A program made the translations under genes and the position numbers. From contig NZ_JADILO010000001.1 of the NCBI RefSeq assembly GCF_015278125.1, positions 248,001-312,000 on the forward strand: a stretch of DNA of 64,000 bases, given 5' to 3'. The notes under the pieces were generated by a model that saw nothing but the letters and a program-made list of their open reading frames with translations, did not search any database and was not told the origin of the DNA. Positions 16,880 through 25,941 of this stretch are shown piece after piece. How positions within the stretch are numbered: the first letter of the stretch is position 1; each line of letters begins with the position of its first letter. The DNA is from Vibrio fluminensis (GTDB lineage: Bacteria; Pseudomonadota; Gammaproteobacteria; Enterobacterales; Vibrionaceae).

Positions 16880-17440
16880 TCACCGCGGCTTAGCAAACAC
16901 CTGCGTCCAGTAGTAACCATAAGCTCCCGAGTGATTCTCCACCAGCGAAGCCCCCATCTGCTCAAAATCGGCATTCATTATATTCATACAATGCCCTTCA
17001 CTGTTTAACCAAGCGTTGACCACTGCATTAATTGAAGTCTGTCCTACCGCAACATTCTCCCCTATACGGCTCCAAGCATAGTTCGTCGCATTTACACGAT
17101 CTGTCAGCGTACTGCCATCCGAGCCGGTGTGGCTCATAAAATCGCCATTCGCCATATCGCTAGAATGCCTAAACGCGGCACTTTCCAAGTCATAATCCCA
17201 TGTGAGAGCGTTTACTGGCGGCATATATGTTGAACCACACTGACGTGACGTTGCACGAGCGCTGTTCACCGCTGCAAGCATTTGTTCTGCAAACGTCGCT
17301 TGTGGATCATTTGGATCTGAGGCTTGTGATCCGCCACTCGGCTGGGTGCCAGTTTGATTAGATTGAGAAGAACCCCCTTCCCCTCCACCACACGCACTTA
17401 GAAGCAAAGCGAGAATAGGTACAAATATCTTGGTTGGCAT
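16880..17440 (-). CDS. CAP/SCP-domain lipoprotein
   Basis: This is a predicted lipoprotein of 186 residues. The signal peptide ends in the lipobox LLSAC (Cys 17), followed by a Gly/Ser/Gln-rich linker to about residue 48. From about 55 to the end it is a CAP domain (cysteine-rich secretory protein/PR-1 family; YkwD in Bacillus). AVNSARA, LTWDYDLESAAFRHSSDM, FMSHTGSDGS, GENVAVG and a final HSGAYGYYWTQVFAKPR-type strand are the conserved CAP segments. Bacterial CAP proteins are extracytoplasmic and their activity is mostly undefined. The gene stands alone. Confidence 0.85.
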   Translation of the reverse strand: MPTKIFVPILALLLSACGGGEGGSSQSNQTGTQPSGGSQASDPNDPQATFAEQMLAAVNSARATSRQCGSTYMPPVNALTWDYDLESAAFRHSSDMANGDFMSHTGSDGSTLTDRVNATNYAWSRIGENVAVGQTSINAVVNAWLNSEGHCMNIMNADFEQMGASLVENHSGAYGYYWTQVFAKPR

Positions 17441-18045
17441 CGTCGTTCCTTATTAAATAGCAAAGAGAACACGCTCTTTCATATAACTTCGCCAAATAAG
17501 CTAACAAACGACCATAAAATAACCATATGAAACATTAATGCCTAACTAAATACTTACACAAAACTGTCATTTATATGTGTGTCGTTTAGTTGAAATATAA
17601 ACACTTGAATATCATAAACTTGCATATTTAACCATTTGGATAGAATTCAGTTAAATTGCATCAATAAACATATTGATGTTCTAAAAACCTTAATCAATAT
17701 ATTGCCGCAATACTCACTATTAGAACTCCAAGAGATAAGTAGCAGCAATAATCGTTAGGACTGTCACTTTTCGTTGTCACACCAAAACAATGAATTATAC
17801 AAAGACATATCTAAAGAAAGAGGTAGGCATTTGTTTAATTGATTTAATCTCTATTTCAAACTCAACTACTCCTATCACCTCTGTGGGTACGGGCCTTTTT
17901 GTGATAACCACCCAGCCTATTAATAATAGAACGATAAATAACCGTTATCGTGCGAGAGAACTCACATAACCTCCCACGCCGCCTGTTTATAGTGCGAGCA
18001 ATCTTAATGAGAAATAGCTTTCTACTATTCTAAGGCGGTCATTAC
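17441..18045. promoter_or_regulatory. Divergent intergenic region
   Basis: About 600 AT-rich bases separate the divergent CAP lipoprotein and exported EEP genes. An inverted repeat ACGATAA/TTATCGT (near 17931-17951) lies about 100 bases before the rightward gene and could be an operator. No gene or RNA is recognised. Confidence 0.4.
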
Positions 18046-18900
18046 ATGAAAAAATCTCTATTAGCGCTTGCTACTATGTTTGCAGCAAGCAGTGTTTTCG
18101 CAAGCAATGTCATCATTGATGGTCCAGTCGATACCAACTCAATTCGCGTCGCATCTTATAACATCATGGCTTCACGTATGGGTGATACTCAAGTAATTCG
18201 TGATGCTATAAAAGCAATTGATGCCGACATCATTGGTTTGCAAGAAGTGGACAACAACACAGGTCGATCGGCAGCAAACTTTGGTGGTTCCAATACCACA
18301 CCTGTAAACCAAGCTAAGTACATTGCTGATGAACTCGGTATGAACTTTGTTTTTTGTGAAGCCATTGAGTTCGATGGTGGCAAATACGGCACAGCAATTC
18401 TCTCTAAACACCCTATCAAACTTATCGAGCATATGTATCTACCAAATATGGAAGGCAAAGAGCAACGCTCCGCTTGTTCGGTAGAAGTTAATATTCCAGG
18501 GTACCCCGCTCCAATAGCCGCAATCACAACGCACTTAGACCATACCGACACTGCTTTGCGTATGGCGCAAGTTCGCACGCTAAATGATGCGTTCTCGACT
18601 TGGCAACTACCTAATGCTCTACCAATCATCATTGGTGATTTGAACTTAACGCCAGTTAACCCGGAGTATGTTGAGCTACAATCTTGGTTCACGCCTGTTG
18701 ATCACGAAGACTTAACCTATACCGCTCCTTCTTGGAACCCAGATCGTAAGATTGACTACATATTAACTAGCAATGCTCAGCAATGGGATATTGAAAATAT
18801 TGAGGTGCCAAAACCGACAGATAAAGTATCCGGTAAAGCATGGCATGAGATAGCGGATCACCTGCCGCTTATTGTCGACATGAAGCTTGAAGAAAAATAA
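18046..18900 (+). CDS. Exported endonuclease/exonuclease/phosphatase-family protein
   Basis: This 284-residue protein belongs to the EEP superfamily of Mg-dependent phosphodiesterases (nucleases, sphingomyelinase-like and phosphoinositide phosphatase-like enzymes). A signal peptide (about 1-19, ending VFAS) sends it out of the cytoplasm. The motifs are VASYNIM near 34, IIGLQEVD near 62 (metal-binding Glu), TTHLDHTD near 165, IIGDLNLTP near 199 (Asp/Asn pair) and DRKIDYIL near 236. IADHLPLIVD near 270 carries the catalytic His. All catalytic residues appear intact. Substrate cannot be told from sequence. It is preceded by the long divergent region and followed by an 11-bp hairpin. Confidence 0.85.
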   Translation: MKKSLLALATMFAASSVFASNVIIDGPVDTNSIRVASYNIMASRMGDTQVIRDAIKAIDADIIGLQEVDNNTGRSAANFGGSNTTPVNQAKYIADELGMNFVFCEAIEFDGGKYGTAILSKHPIKLIEHMYLPNMEGKEQRSACSVEVNIPGYPAPIAAITTHLDHTDTALRMAQVRTLNDAFSTWQLPNALPIIIGDLNLTPVNPEYVELQSWFTPVDHEDLTYTAPSWNPDRKIDYILTSNAQQWDIENIEVPKPTDKVSGKAWHEIADHLPLIVDMKLEEK

Positions 18901-18910
18901 CCGATAAGAA

Positions 18911-18938
18911 TCAAGAAGAGGTTATTGCCTCTTCTTGA
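18911..18938 (+). terminator. Hairpin after the EEP gene
   Basis: TCAAGAAGAGG (18911-18921) pairs perfectly with CCTCTTCTTGA (18928-18938). There is no strong T run after it, so termination would be weak or assisted. Confidence 0.55.
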
Positions 18939-19113
18939 CTACTGCCCTTTAAGAACAACAAGCAATGAATGTAGAACTTAAAGGGACACACCACTCCCAC
19001 ATAAATAAGGAAGCAATTCTCAAAAAGTTCACCGCAATTCCCTTCTCTGTTTCATGGTTAAATTATTGGCAACCCGATTGTATTTAACTCAACAACACTG
19101 AGGGAATATAGCC

Positions 19114-19500
19114 ATGAACCGTGAAGCACAAGCCCCTCTCAGTCACCTTTGCGCTGAATACGACAAGTTGTCGGAGAGTTTCGACGCTCGTCCATTTCCG
19201 GAATTCTCCGAAACCATTAACCATCCGCTTGGCCATTGCTTTGTGCGCTGCCCTGTTGGTAGTCAGCGCTTTTCCATCGTTTCAGTGAGTTTTGCGCCGT
19301 TGGTTCGCGGGCAAGGAGTGCTCACTGCCTTTCTCAACTATGTTGATCATCATCGCTATCATTACCAAGGCGTTGAAGTTGCGATCATTGAAAACAAAAG
19401 TTTGGCGAAGCGGTTATTTAACTTAGGATGGCAATACAAATCCCTATTTAGCCAATTGTTTTGCGCCAACCGACCCACTCTGGTTAAGGATTTCTCGTAA
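19114..19500 (+). CDS. GNAT-like acetyltransferase-family protein
   Basis: The 128-residue product has the end of a GNAT fold. VSFAPLVRGQGVLTAFLNYV (about 52-71) matches the acetyl-CoA-binding motif (R/Q-G-x-G). VEVAIIENKSLAKRLFNLGW (about 89-108) matches the later strand-helix with the usual Asn...A/F...G-F pattern. The N-terminal half is short compared with typical 150-residue GNATs. The substrate is unknown. It is a single gene upstream of the ABC cluster, 153 bases away. Confidence 0.65.
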   Translation: MNREAQAPLSHLCAEYDKLSESFDARPFPEFSETINHPLGHCFVRCPVGSQRFSIVSVSFAPLVRGQGVLTAFLNYVDHHRYHYQGVEVAIIENKSLAKRLFNLGWQYKSLFSQLFCANRPTLVKDFS

Positions 19501-19653
19501 ATTTGGCGAGTTTAACTGTAAACCGACGATGAGCACCAAATAACTGTCTGAAATTTGTTTGTCTATTGATCAACCGTTCCTAATATTTATTTATTGAACG
19601 TAAAAGTCTCAATGCTCGTAAGCATTAACAATCAATGACAACAAGGACGTTAA

Positions 19654-20358
19654 ATGACGCAACCTCTGGTTAAACTGCACAATGCGACCAAAATTTTTGT
19701 TGATGGCGAGGAGCAGCATTGTGTACTGGATAACATCGACTTTACTTTAGTCAGCGGCTCTAGCATTGCTTTAACGGGAGCCAGTGGCAGCGGTAAAAGT
19801 ACCTTGCTCAATCTAATTGCAGGCTTCGAGCCATTAAACAGTGGGAAACTTGTTTTAGACGGGCAAGACTCTTCAGCCTGGCAAGATAAACAATGGAGTC
19901 AGTTTCGCCACCAAAAGCTTGGTGTGGTATTCCAGCAATTTAACTTGCTTACCCCGCTTAACGTTAAACAGAACATAGAGTTTCCGCTGCACCTAAATCA
20001 GCATAAGTGGGGAGAATGGTGCGACTATCTCGTCAAGAAATTAAGCATCGAACACCTGCTAGATAGACATGTATCGGCTTTATCTGGTGGACAACAGCAA
20101 CGTGTCGCGATTGCCCGATCCTTGGCTCATCAACCTCAACTTCTGCTCGCCGATGAACCAACGGGTAATCTAGATCAAAAAGCGGGCATTGAAGTAATGC
20201 AACTACTCCGTGACATCACCACTCAAGGTAACACAGCCGTTCTGCTAGTCACTCACAGTCCAACTTGTGCGGCTTTTATGCAAGCCCAACTCCACTTACG
20301 CAATGGTCAGCTCTCTCAGCAGATGCCTGCATCTGAGATTAGCTATGAAATGGAATAA
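19654..20358 (+). CDS. ABC transporter ATPase (AttE/LolD-MacB type)
   Basis: This 234-residue ATPase drives the FtsX-type permease encoded next. Walker A is GASGSGKST (about 39-47), the Q loop is VVFQQFNLL (about 92-100), the signature is LSGGQQQRVAIARSL (about 142-156), and Walker B is LLLADEPTGNLD (about 162-173). The TGNLD ending marks the LolD/MacB/FtsE branch, which works on lipoproteins, peptides or envelope targets rather than on small-molecule import. The stop overlaps the permease start by 14 bases (translational coupling). With the following lipocalin-like lipoprotein, the set matches the AttEFGH arrangement. Confidence 0.88.
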   Translation: MTQPLVKLHNATKIFVDGEEQHCVLDNIDFTLVSGSSIALTGASGSGKSTLLNLIAGFEPLNSGKLVLDGQDSSAWQDKQWSQFRHQKLGVVFQQFNLLTPLNVKQNIEFPLHLNQHKWGEWCDYLVKKLSIEHLLDRHVSALSGGQQQRVAIARSLAHQPQLLLADEPTGNLDQKAGIEVMQLLRDITTQGNTAVLLVTHSPTCAAFMQAQLHLRNGQLSQQMPASEISYEME

Positions 20359-22870
20359 CGCAGTCATTCCTGCCCTCTCCCATACTATTCTGGCTCTGAG
20401 GATATTTGTCGCCCACTATCGGCAAGCGCCACTGCAAGCTGCAGCCATTCTAATAGGTATTGTACTGGCGGTAAGCTTATTTGTCGCAGTGCAAGCCATC
20501 AACCTTAACGCTAAGCGCAGTTACAGCGATGCCTCTGAGCCACTTAGCACTCAAGCTAAACAGCTCATCATTCCCCCGTCAGGTCAGCGCTATTTGTCCG
20601 AATCGCTCTATTTTTCGCTACGCCAGCATGGTTTCGCCAATATTGTACCATTGATCGATGGGCGTGTGCGTGACGACAATGGACGTCGCTGGTCGATACA
20701 AGGCATTGATGTGATTGCAGCGATTACCGCCAGGCAAAGAGCAGAGAAAGATCATTCGTCGTCCGCCCAAACCAAGGGCAATAGCTCAAACAATGCTTCG
20801 CTTTCCAGCACTGAACTCCCGCTAGCTGAGCTTATTTCCGGTGAACCTGTGTTAATGATGAGCCAAACTCAGCACCAGAGCATTAAACAAGTCCGTTACC
20901 TAATGTTAGATAAGGTAAGAATTAAGGTGGTGGCATTGCCTGATGGATGGCAGTTAGGAAATCGAGTATTAGTGGATATTGGCTTTGCTCAACAGCTACT
21001 CGGTCAATCAGGCAAACTCAGTTATATCGCGATTTTGGAGAACACCTCTGAACAAGCGCTTATGGAAAACGTCGTCGGCGACCTTGGCCAAATAACCATT
21101 AATCAACAAGACTCTCAGCTCGATTCACTTACCGATAGCTTTCATCTGAATTTAACGGCAATGAGTCTGTTGGCTTTCTTGGTGGGCCTTTTCATCACTT
21201 ACAACGGCGTTAAGTACAGCTTATTAAAACGTAATCGCTTACTGGTGCAGATCCAACAAATGGGTGTCGCTCAACGCTATGTACTAAGTGCGCTAGTGGT
21301 AGAGTTGGCAATCCTAGTTTCGTGTGGTACCACGCTAGGCTTTGTGCTTGGCATTCAACTTAGCCACTGGTTGCATCCCACCGTTGCGCTAACGCTTGAG
21401 CAATTGTACGGCGCGACGATTCTCCCCAATTCTTGGCAATGGCAATGGTGGCTGCAAGCTTTACTCCTCACGTTAGCAGCAACGATTCTGGCTAGCTGGC
21501 AACATTTACGCCAACGTATTCGTCAGCCACTCTCATCACACGGTGGGTTTTATCATGCGCCTGTAACCGCGAACAATAGTCTTTTATTCATCGTCGCTGT
21601 CACGCTGACCTTATTCGCCTTACTCGGATTACTGATCAGTGACCACCATCGAATCACGATGGCATGGCTTGGGGTACTCATTATTGCTGTTCCGCTCTAT
21701 CTTCCAAAAACTCTCAGTGTGCTCGCTGGCTGGAGTGAGCAGCAAACCCCAAATGGGCTATTGCTTTATCTGCTCGCTGAACTAAAAGAACTCATTGCCC
21801 CGCTCTCTCTGGCTATGATGGCGCTGCTGCTCGCCGTTACCGCAAATATTGGCATCAATACCTTAGTAGGCAGTTTTGAGTACACACTTAAACAATGGTT
21901 AGATCAGCGTCTGCATGCCGATATCTATATAAGTCCAGCGCAAAACGAAATGGCAGAAATAGAACAAGCATTGGATCAGATGGATAGTGTCGACAAGGTC
22001 TATAGACAGTTCTATGTGGATGACCAGCTGCTAGGTTTGCCGATTTTACTCGGTACCAAAGATCGCGATACTTTAGAACAAACCATGGTGTTTAAATCTC
22101 ATATCGATAACTTCTGGCCGCTGTTTTTTGCCGGAAAAGTGGTTGCGATAAGTGAACCCACCGCAGTCAAACTCGGATTGTCATTAAACAGCCAAGTAGA
22201 ACTTGAAGCATTACCTAAACAAACTCTGATAGTTGGGGCGGTGTTCCATGACTACGGTTCCCCCAACGGTGAAGTACTGATCGCACCTCAGCTTTGGCAG
22301 CAAAACGGTTTTACTCGACTGCCAACTAGCCTTGGTGTTAAAGCCGCAAGTGATCCACAAAGCCTATATCAGCAGCTTATTGCGCGATTCAAGCTTCATC
22401 CGAGTCAGGTTTATGACCAAGCGGACATTAAAGCAATCGCGTTAGAGATATTCTCGCAGACTTTTGCTATCACACGCGCGCTCAACAGCGTCACTCTGCT
22501 GGTTGCGGTGATCGGTTTGTTCTGCTCTTGTTTTATGCTCCTCGATGCTCGTAAGGCTGCAATCGCAAGACTCTATGCTCTTGGGGTGAACCAACAAAAA
22601 TTAATGTTGATGGTGATTGGGCAAATGGTCGTATTGGTCGTATTTACCTTGAGTATGGCTCTGCCGTTGGGTGCGCTTGTCGGATTTGTACTAACCGATA
22701 TTGTCACGCTACGAGCATTTGGCTGGAGCCTAGAGTTTGTTTGGCATTGGCAAGACGCGCTGACCATCGCAGGCATAACGCTCATCGTCGCCATCATCGC
22801 CACCCTAATTCCTCTTTGGCGTCTTGTTCGTAGACCGATTTTGGCCAGTTTGCAAAATGAGGTGCTGTAA
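20345..22870 (+). CDS. FtsX-like ABC permease (AttF/AttG type)
   Basis: This is an 841-residue inner-membrane permease. A first membrane helix lies near 25-45, and a large periplasmic domain follows to about 265. Three FtsX helices come at about 270-400, then a second membrane cluster near 415-500, a second periplasmic domain (about 525-690) and a final three-helix FtsX block (about 695-830). It is thus a tandem of two FtsX units, as when two half permeases are fused. I start at ATG 20345 (MKWNNAV), inside the last codons of the ATPase gene; the longer frame from 20267 would overlap far more. Its end overlaps the next start as TAATG. Transport substrate is unknown. Confidence 0.85.
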   Translation: MKWNNAVIPALSHTILALRIFVAHYRQAPLQAAAILIGIVLAVSLFVAVQAINLNAKRSYSDASEPLSTQAKQLIIPPSGQRYLSESLYFSLRQHGFANIVPLIDGRVRDDNGRRWSIQGIDVIAAITARQRAEKDHSSSAQTKGNSSNNASLSSTELPLAELISGEPVLMMSQTQHQSIKQVRYLMLDKVRIKVVALPDGWQLGNRVLVDIGFAQQLLGQSGKLSYIAILENTSEQALMENVVGDLGQITINQQDSQLDSLTDSFHLNLTAMSLLAFLVGLFITYNGVKYSLLKRNRLLVQIQQMGVAQRYVLSALVVELAILVSCGTTLGFVLGIQLSHWLHPTVALTLEQLYGATILPNSWQWQWWLQALLLTLAATILASWQHLRQRIRQPLSSHGGFYHAPVTANNSLLFIVAVTLTLFALLGLLISDHHRITMAWLGVLIIAVPLYLPKTLSVLAGWSEQQTPNGLLLYLLAELKELIAPLSLAMMALLLAVTANIGINTLVGSFEYTLKQWLDQRLHADIYISPAQNEMAEIEQALDQMDSVDKVYRQFYVDDQLLGLPILLGTKDRDTLEQTMVFKSHIDNFWPLFFAGKVVAISEPTAVKLGLSLNSQVELEALPKQTLIVGAVFHDYGSPNGEVLIAPQLWQQNGFTRLPTSLGVKAASDPQSLYQQLIARFKLHPSQVYDQADIKAIALEIFSQTFAITRALNSVTLLVAVIGLFCSCFMLLDARKAAIARLYALGVNQQKLMLMVIGQMVVLVVFTLSMALPLGALVGFVLTDIVTLRAFGWSLEFVWHWQDALTIAGITLIVAIIATLIPLWRLVRRPILASLQNEVL

Positions 22871-23991
22871 TGATTAAAATACGGAAAATCGGCACTCTGT
22901 GTATTGCCGCATTACTATTGATAGGTTGCGATCAACCAAAGTCTAACAGTATGAGCAATTGGCTCGGTGATAGCACAAAGCCAAGTGGTACAGAGCCAGA
23001 TGACGCCTCCTACGCAGTCGTGGTTGAAGGTGTTGATATTCGTTTTCCGGACGATCACCAAGCTCATGAGAATTTTCGTCATGAATGGTGGTATTTTACC
23101 GCCAATTTGGTTGATGAAACGGGGCAAACTCTCGGCATACAGTGGACACAATTTCGATTTGCAACCGCCCCCCAGAACGACAAATCGAATGATTCCAACA
23201 CCCCATGGCATAGTCAACAAATCTACATGGCACATAGCGCTGTTACCAACCAAACAAGGCACTTTACAGATGAAAAATGGTCACGCCAGCATCCTCAACT
23301 GGCTGGCGTCGAAAAACATCCCTTGCGCGTCTTTGTTGATGATTGGCAATGGCAATCGCAAAGCGATGAACTTCTGCCCGCTAAACTAATGGTCAAATCC
23401 AAACTGTTTAGCTACACGTTAAACCTTACCAGTACTGCCCCATATCAGAAACAGGGTAACCAAGGTTACAGTAAGAAAAGTGCGGATGGTAAGGTCGCTT
23501 CCTACTATTACAGCCAACCTTTCATTGAAGTGACAGGTGAAGTCGTCATTCAAGGCAAACGCCATCAAGTCAGTGGCAATGGTTGGATCGACAGAGAATG
23601 GAGTTCTCAGTTTCTGCTCGACTCACAGCAAGGCTGGGATTGGTTTGCTCTAAGGCTCAACAACCAAACTACGCTCGTCGTCTTTCAACTTCGCGGGGAA
23701 GACAAAACCCAAACGCATTACGCTCACGCTCGATTAATGCAGAGCAATGGCGAAAGTATCTCTATCTCGCCGAACGACTTTAGTCTGAGTTCTACCAAAC
23801 AAACCAACATTCAAGGGACTGATTACCCGACTGGTTGGCTACTTAAAATACCAAAACACAAAATCGACCTGACCATATCAGCACTCAATCCAAACGCTAA
23901 GATGCCATTAACTGTGCCTTACTGGGAAGGACCGATAGTGATTGAAGGGACTCATAGTGGTAGTGGATATATGGAACTAACCGGGTATTGA
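22870..23991 (+). CDS. Lipocalin-like lipoprotein (AttH/CrtC-related)
   Basis: The 373-residue product has a lipoprotein signal peptide (lipobox LLIGC, Cys 20). An AttH/hydroxyneurosporene-synthase-like domain follows. The hallmark ENFRHEWWYFTANL lies near 66-79, GIQWTQFRF near 89, and GWIDREWSSQ near 238. It is the third gene of a coupled operon with the ATPase and the tandem FtsX permease, which reproduces the AttEFGH set. I infer an envelope partner that binds a hydrophobic ligand or lipid for that system. Confidence 0.82.
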   Translation: MIKIRKIGTLCIAALLLIGCDQPKSNSMSNWLGDSTKPSGTEPDDASYAVVVEGVDIRFPDDHQAHENFRHEWWYFTANLVDETGQTLGIQWTQFRFATAPQNDKSNDSNTPWHSQQIYMAHSAVTNQTRHFTDEKWSRQHPQLAGVEKHPLRVFVDDWQWQSQSDELLPAKLMVKSKLFSYTLNLTSTAPYQKQGNQGYSKKSADGKVASYYYSQPFIEVTGEVVIQGKRHQVSGNGWIDREWSSQFLLDSQQGWDWFALRLNNQTTLVVFQLRGEDKTQTHYAHARLMQSNGESISISPNDFSLSSTKQTNIQGTDYPTGWLLKIPKHKIDLTISALNPNAKMPLTVPYWEGPIVIEGTHSGSGYMELTGY

Positions 23992-24184
23992 TACCGTCAT
24001 TCCAAGCTATATACGGTGTTACTATTTTACGAGACATTCAACCCAAATAACCTCAAGGTGCTTGGTATATAGTCATAAATGATTTAGCTTCATGCTGGTT
24101 ACAACCAAGGCTCTTAAATTGACAGGTCTATTTGGCTCACTGTATGTTAATCAATGGCCTACATAAATAGACAAGTAAAGATAT

Positions 24185-25216
24185 ATGGACTCAATAACTC
24201 AAGCAGCCCTTGGTGCAACGGTAGCAGGCGCCATTGCAGGCAAACGATGCAATGCCAAAGTACTATTGGTAGGTGCGGCCCTCGGAACCTTACCTGATCT
24301 CGATGTGCTTCTCGACTATGGTGATGCCGTTAGCAATACAATTAAGCATCGTGGATTTAGCCATTCTCTTTTGTTGCTTCCTCCTTTTGCGTTGCTCATC
24401 GCTTGGTTTTACACTCGTTTACGCCCAGATAGCTTTTGGAGTTTCGCTCGCATCTCAGCTTTAACCACCAGCGTTTTAGTCACTCACACGCTACTAGATG
24501 CAATGACCACCTATGGCACGCAACTTTTATGGCCAATCAAAGGCTACTTTGAAGTGAGCAATATCTTTATTATTGATCCTATTTACACCTTGCCTCTACT
24601 GGTCGCAATTGGTGTCGCGTTATTCTCAAAAACTCGCGCAGGGCACTGGTGCCAAGCAGTTGTTGCCCTATCCACCCTATATCTTGTTTGGGGATATGCC
24701 GCACAGCAAACCATAACTCAACGAGTGGAACAAAACTTACGGGCTCAAAATCTACCAGCGACGGATGTGTTGGTGATGCCAAGCCCTTTCAACACGGTGC
24801 TTTGGCGAGTAGTTGTATTGGGTGACGGTCAATATTGGGAAGGGTTAGCTTCTCTGTTGGATAAAAATGACCGTATTGATTTTATCTCTCGCCCATTAGG
24901 TGAGTGGCCTTTAGAGCAAGAACCACAAACGCTTGCCGGACTAAAAGAGTTCTCACACAATTACTTAAACTATCGCCAGGATGGCGATTCGCTGATTGTC
25001 ACTGACTTACGATTGGGAATGGCAGACAATCTTGCTTTTCAGTTTGTTTTTGCCGAAAAAGACAAAATGGGCAATTGGCAACTACTCAAGGCACCAACAC
25101 GCCATCCAACAGAACGGAACGTAGACCAATTAGGTACGTTATGGCAAAGATTAAAAGGTGATCAGAGCATAAATGCGAATTTGCAGCGACTAGAGTTGAG
25201 CTCGACAAATCAGTAA
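24185..25216 (+). CDS. YdjM/YbcI-like membrane-bound metal-dependent hydrolase
   Basis: This 343-residue protein starts with MDSITQAALGATVAGA and GTLPDLDVLLDY (Asp metal ligands near 39-46). HRGFSHSL follows near 55, then HTLLDAMTTYGTQLLWP near 104. This is the motif series of the DUF457 membrane-bound hydrolase family. About four membrane segments follow in the first 175 residues. The C-terminal 165 residues form a soluble domain found in the longer members. Substrate and reaction are not known for the family. It is a single gene, with a hairpin (25239-25266) between it and the convergent OmpA-type gene. Confidence 0.8.
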   Translation: MDSITQAALGATVAGAIAGKRCNAKVLLVGAALGTLPDLDVLLDYGDAVSNTIKHRGFSHSLLLLPPFALLIAWFYTRLRPDSFWSFARISALTTSVLVTHTLLDAMTTYGTQLLWPIKGYFEVSNIFIIDPIYTLPLLVAIGVALFSKTRAGHWCQAVVALSTLYLVWGYAAQQTITQRVEQNLRAQNLPATDVLVMPSPFNTVLWRVVVLGDGQYWEGLASLLDKNDRIDFISRPLGEWPLEQEPQTLAGLKEFSHNYLNYRQDGDSLIVTDLRLGMADNLAFQFVFAEKDKMGNWQLLKAPTRHPTERNVDQLGTLWQRLKGDQSINANLQRLELSSTNQ

Positions 25217-25238
25217 TTTTCGCAGAATAATTTCAGTT

Positions 25239-25266
25239 GCGTGCATCATTAAGGCACGATGCACGC
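25239..25266. terminator. Hairpin between convergent genes
   Basis: GCGTGCATC (25239-25247) pairs perfectly with GATGCACGC (25258-25266). No long T run adjoins it, but its place between two convergent stops suggests a shared terminator. Confidence 0.5.
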
Positions 25267-25301
25267 TAACTGGTGGGCAATATCACTAAGGTAAACAATA
25301 T

Positions 25302-25928
25302 CTATTTGGGGTTGCTCAGGCTTAGTTCTACTCGACGGTTAGCCTTACGCCCGTCTAGAGTCTCATTTGAAGCCATTGGTTGCGACTCACCAAAGCTTAC
25401 GGACTCTAGATTCTTTGACTCAACGCCTTTAGCAACCAGATGACTTTTCACTGATTCCGCCCGTTGAAGCCCCAAAGAAAAGTTATAACTTTGCTCTCCG
25501 GTTGAATCAGTATGACCAGCAAGAACAATCGAGCTAGATGAACTGCGGATTTTATCAAGCAAACTATCAAGAATCTGCTTTGATGCAGGCGTTAATTGGT
25601 GGCTATCAAAGCCAAAGTACACTCGACCATCCGCTTGGTTAGTGCTTCCGTTTGCGAGAAAATACTCAGCACAGTCATGGCCAACCCCTAAAGCAGATAG
25701 CTCTGCGGCTAGTAATTGTTTGGTTGGTGCGACGCCCTCACCATCAATCACTAACATCCCTCCTTGTAAAAGTTCTACCCGTTGAGATTGACCCACTTTA
25801 ACAACTTGTTTGGTCGTGACACCCGATTGAGTACAAATCTTCTCTAATTGGTTGTCCATATCTGCATAAGCCGCAAAAGATAGAGCCACTGCACCGGTAC
25901 TGACTATTGCTTTAACAAGGTTAGTCAT
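25302..25928 (-). CDS. OmpA-domain protein at the end of the tad operon
   Basis: The 208-residue exported protein has a signal peptide (about 1-22, ending AYA) and a C-terminal OmpA peptidoglycan-binding domain from about 95. VYFGFDSHQLTPASKQ, LAGHTDSTGEQSYNFSLGLQ (Asp and Arg contacts to diaminopimelate), RAESVKSHL and RKANRRVEL are its conserved segments. The first 75 residues are a small unassigned domain. Its start lies 13 bases after the stop of tadG, so it is probably the last gene of the tad operon, tying the pilus machine to the cell wall. Confidence 0.85.
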   Translation of the reverse strand: MTNLVKAIVSTGAVALSFAAYADMDNQLEKICTQSGVTTKQVVKVGQSQRVELLQGGMLVIDGEGVAPTKQLLAAELSALGVGHDCAEYFLANGSTNQADGRVYFGFDSHQLTPASKQILDSLLDKIRSSSSSIVLAGHTDSTGEQSYNFSLGLQRAESVKSHLVAKGVESKNLESVSFGESQPMASNETLDGRKANRRVELSLSNPK

Positions 25929-25941
25929 ATTTACATTCCTT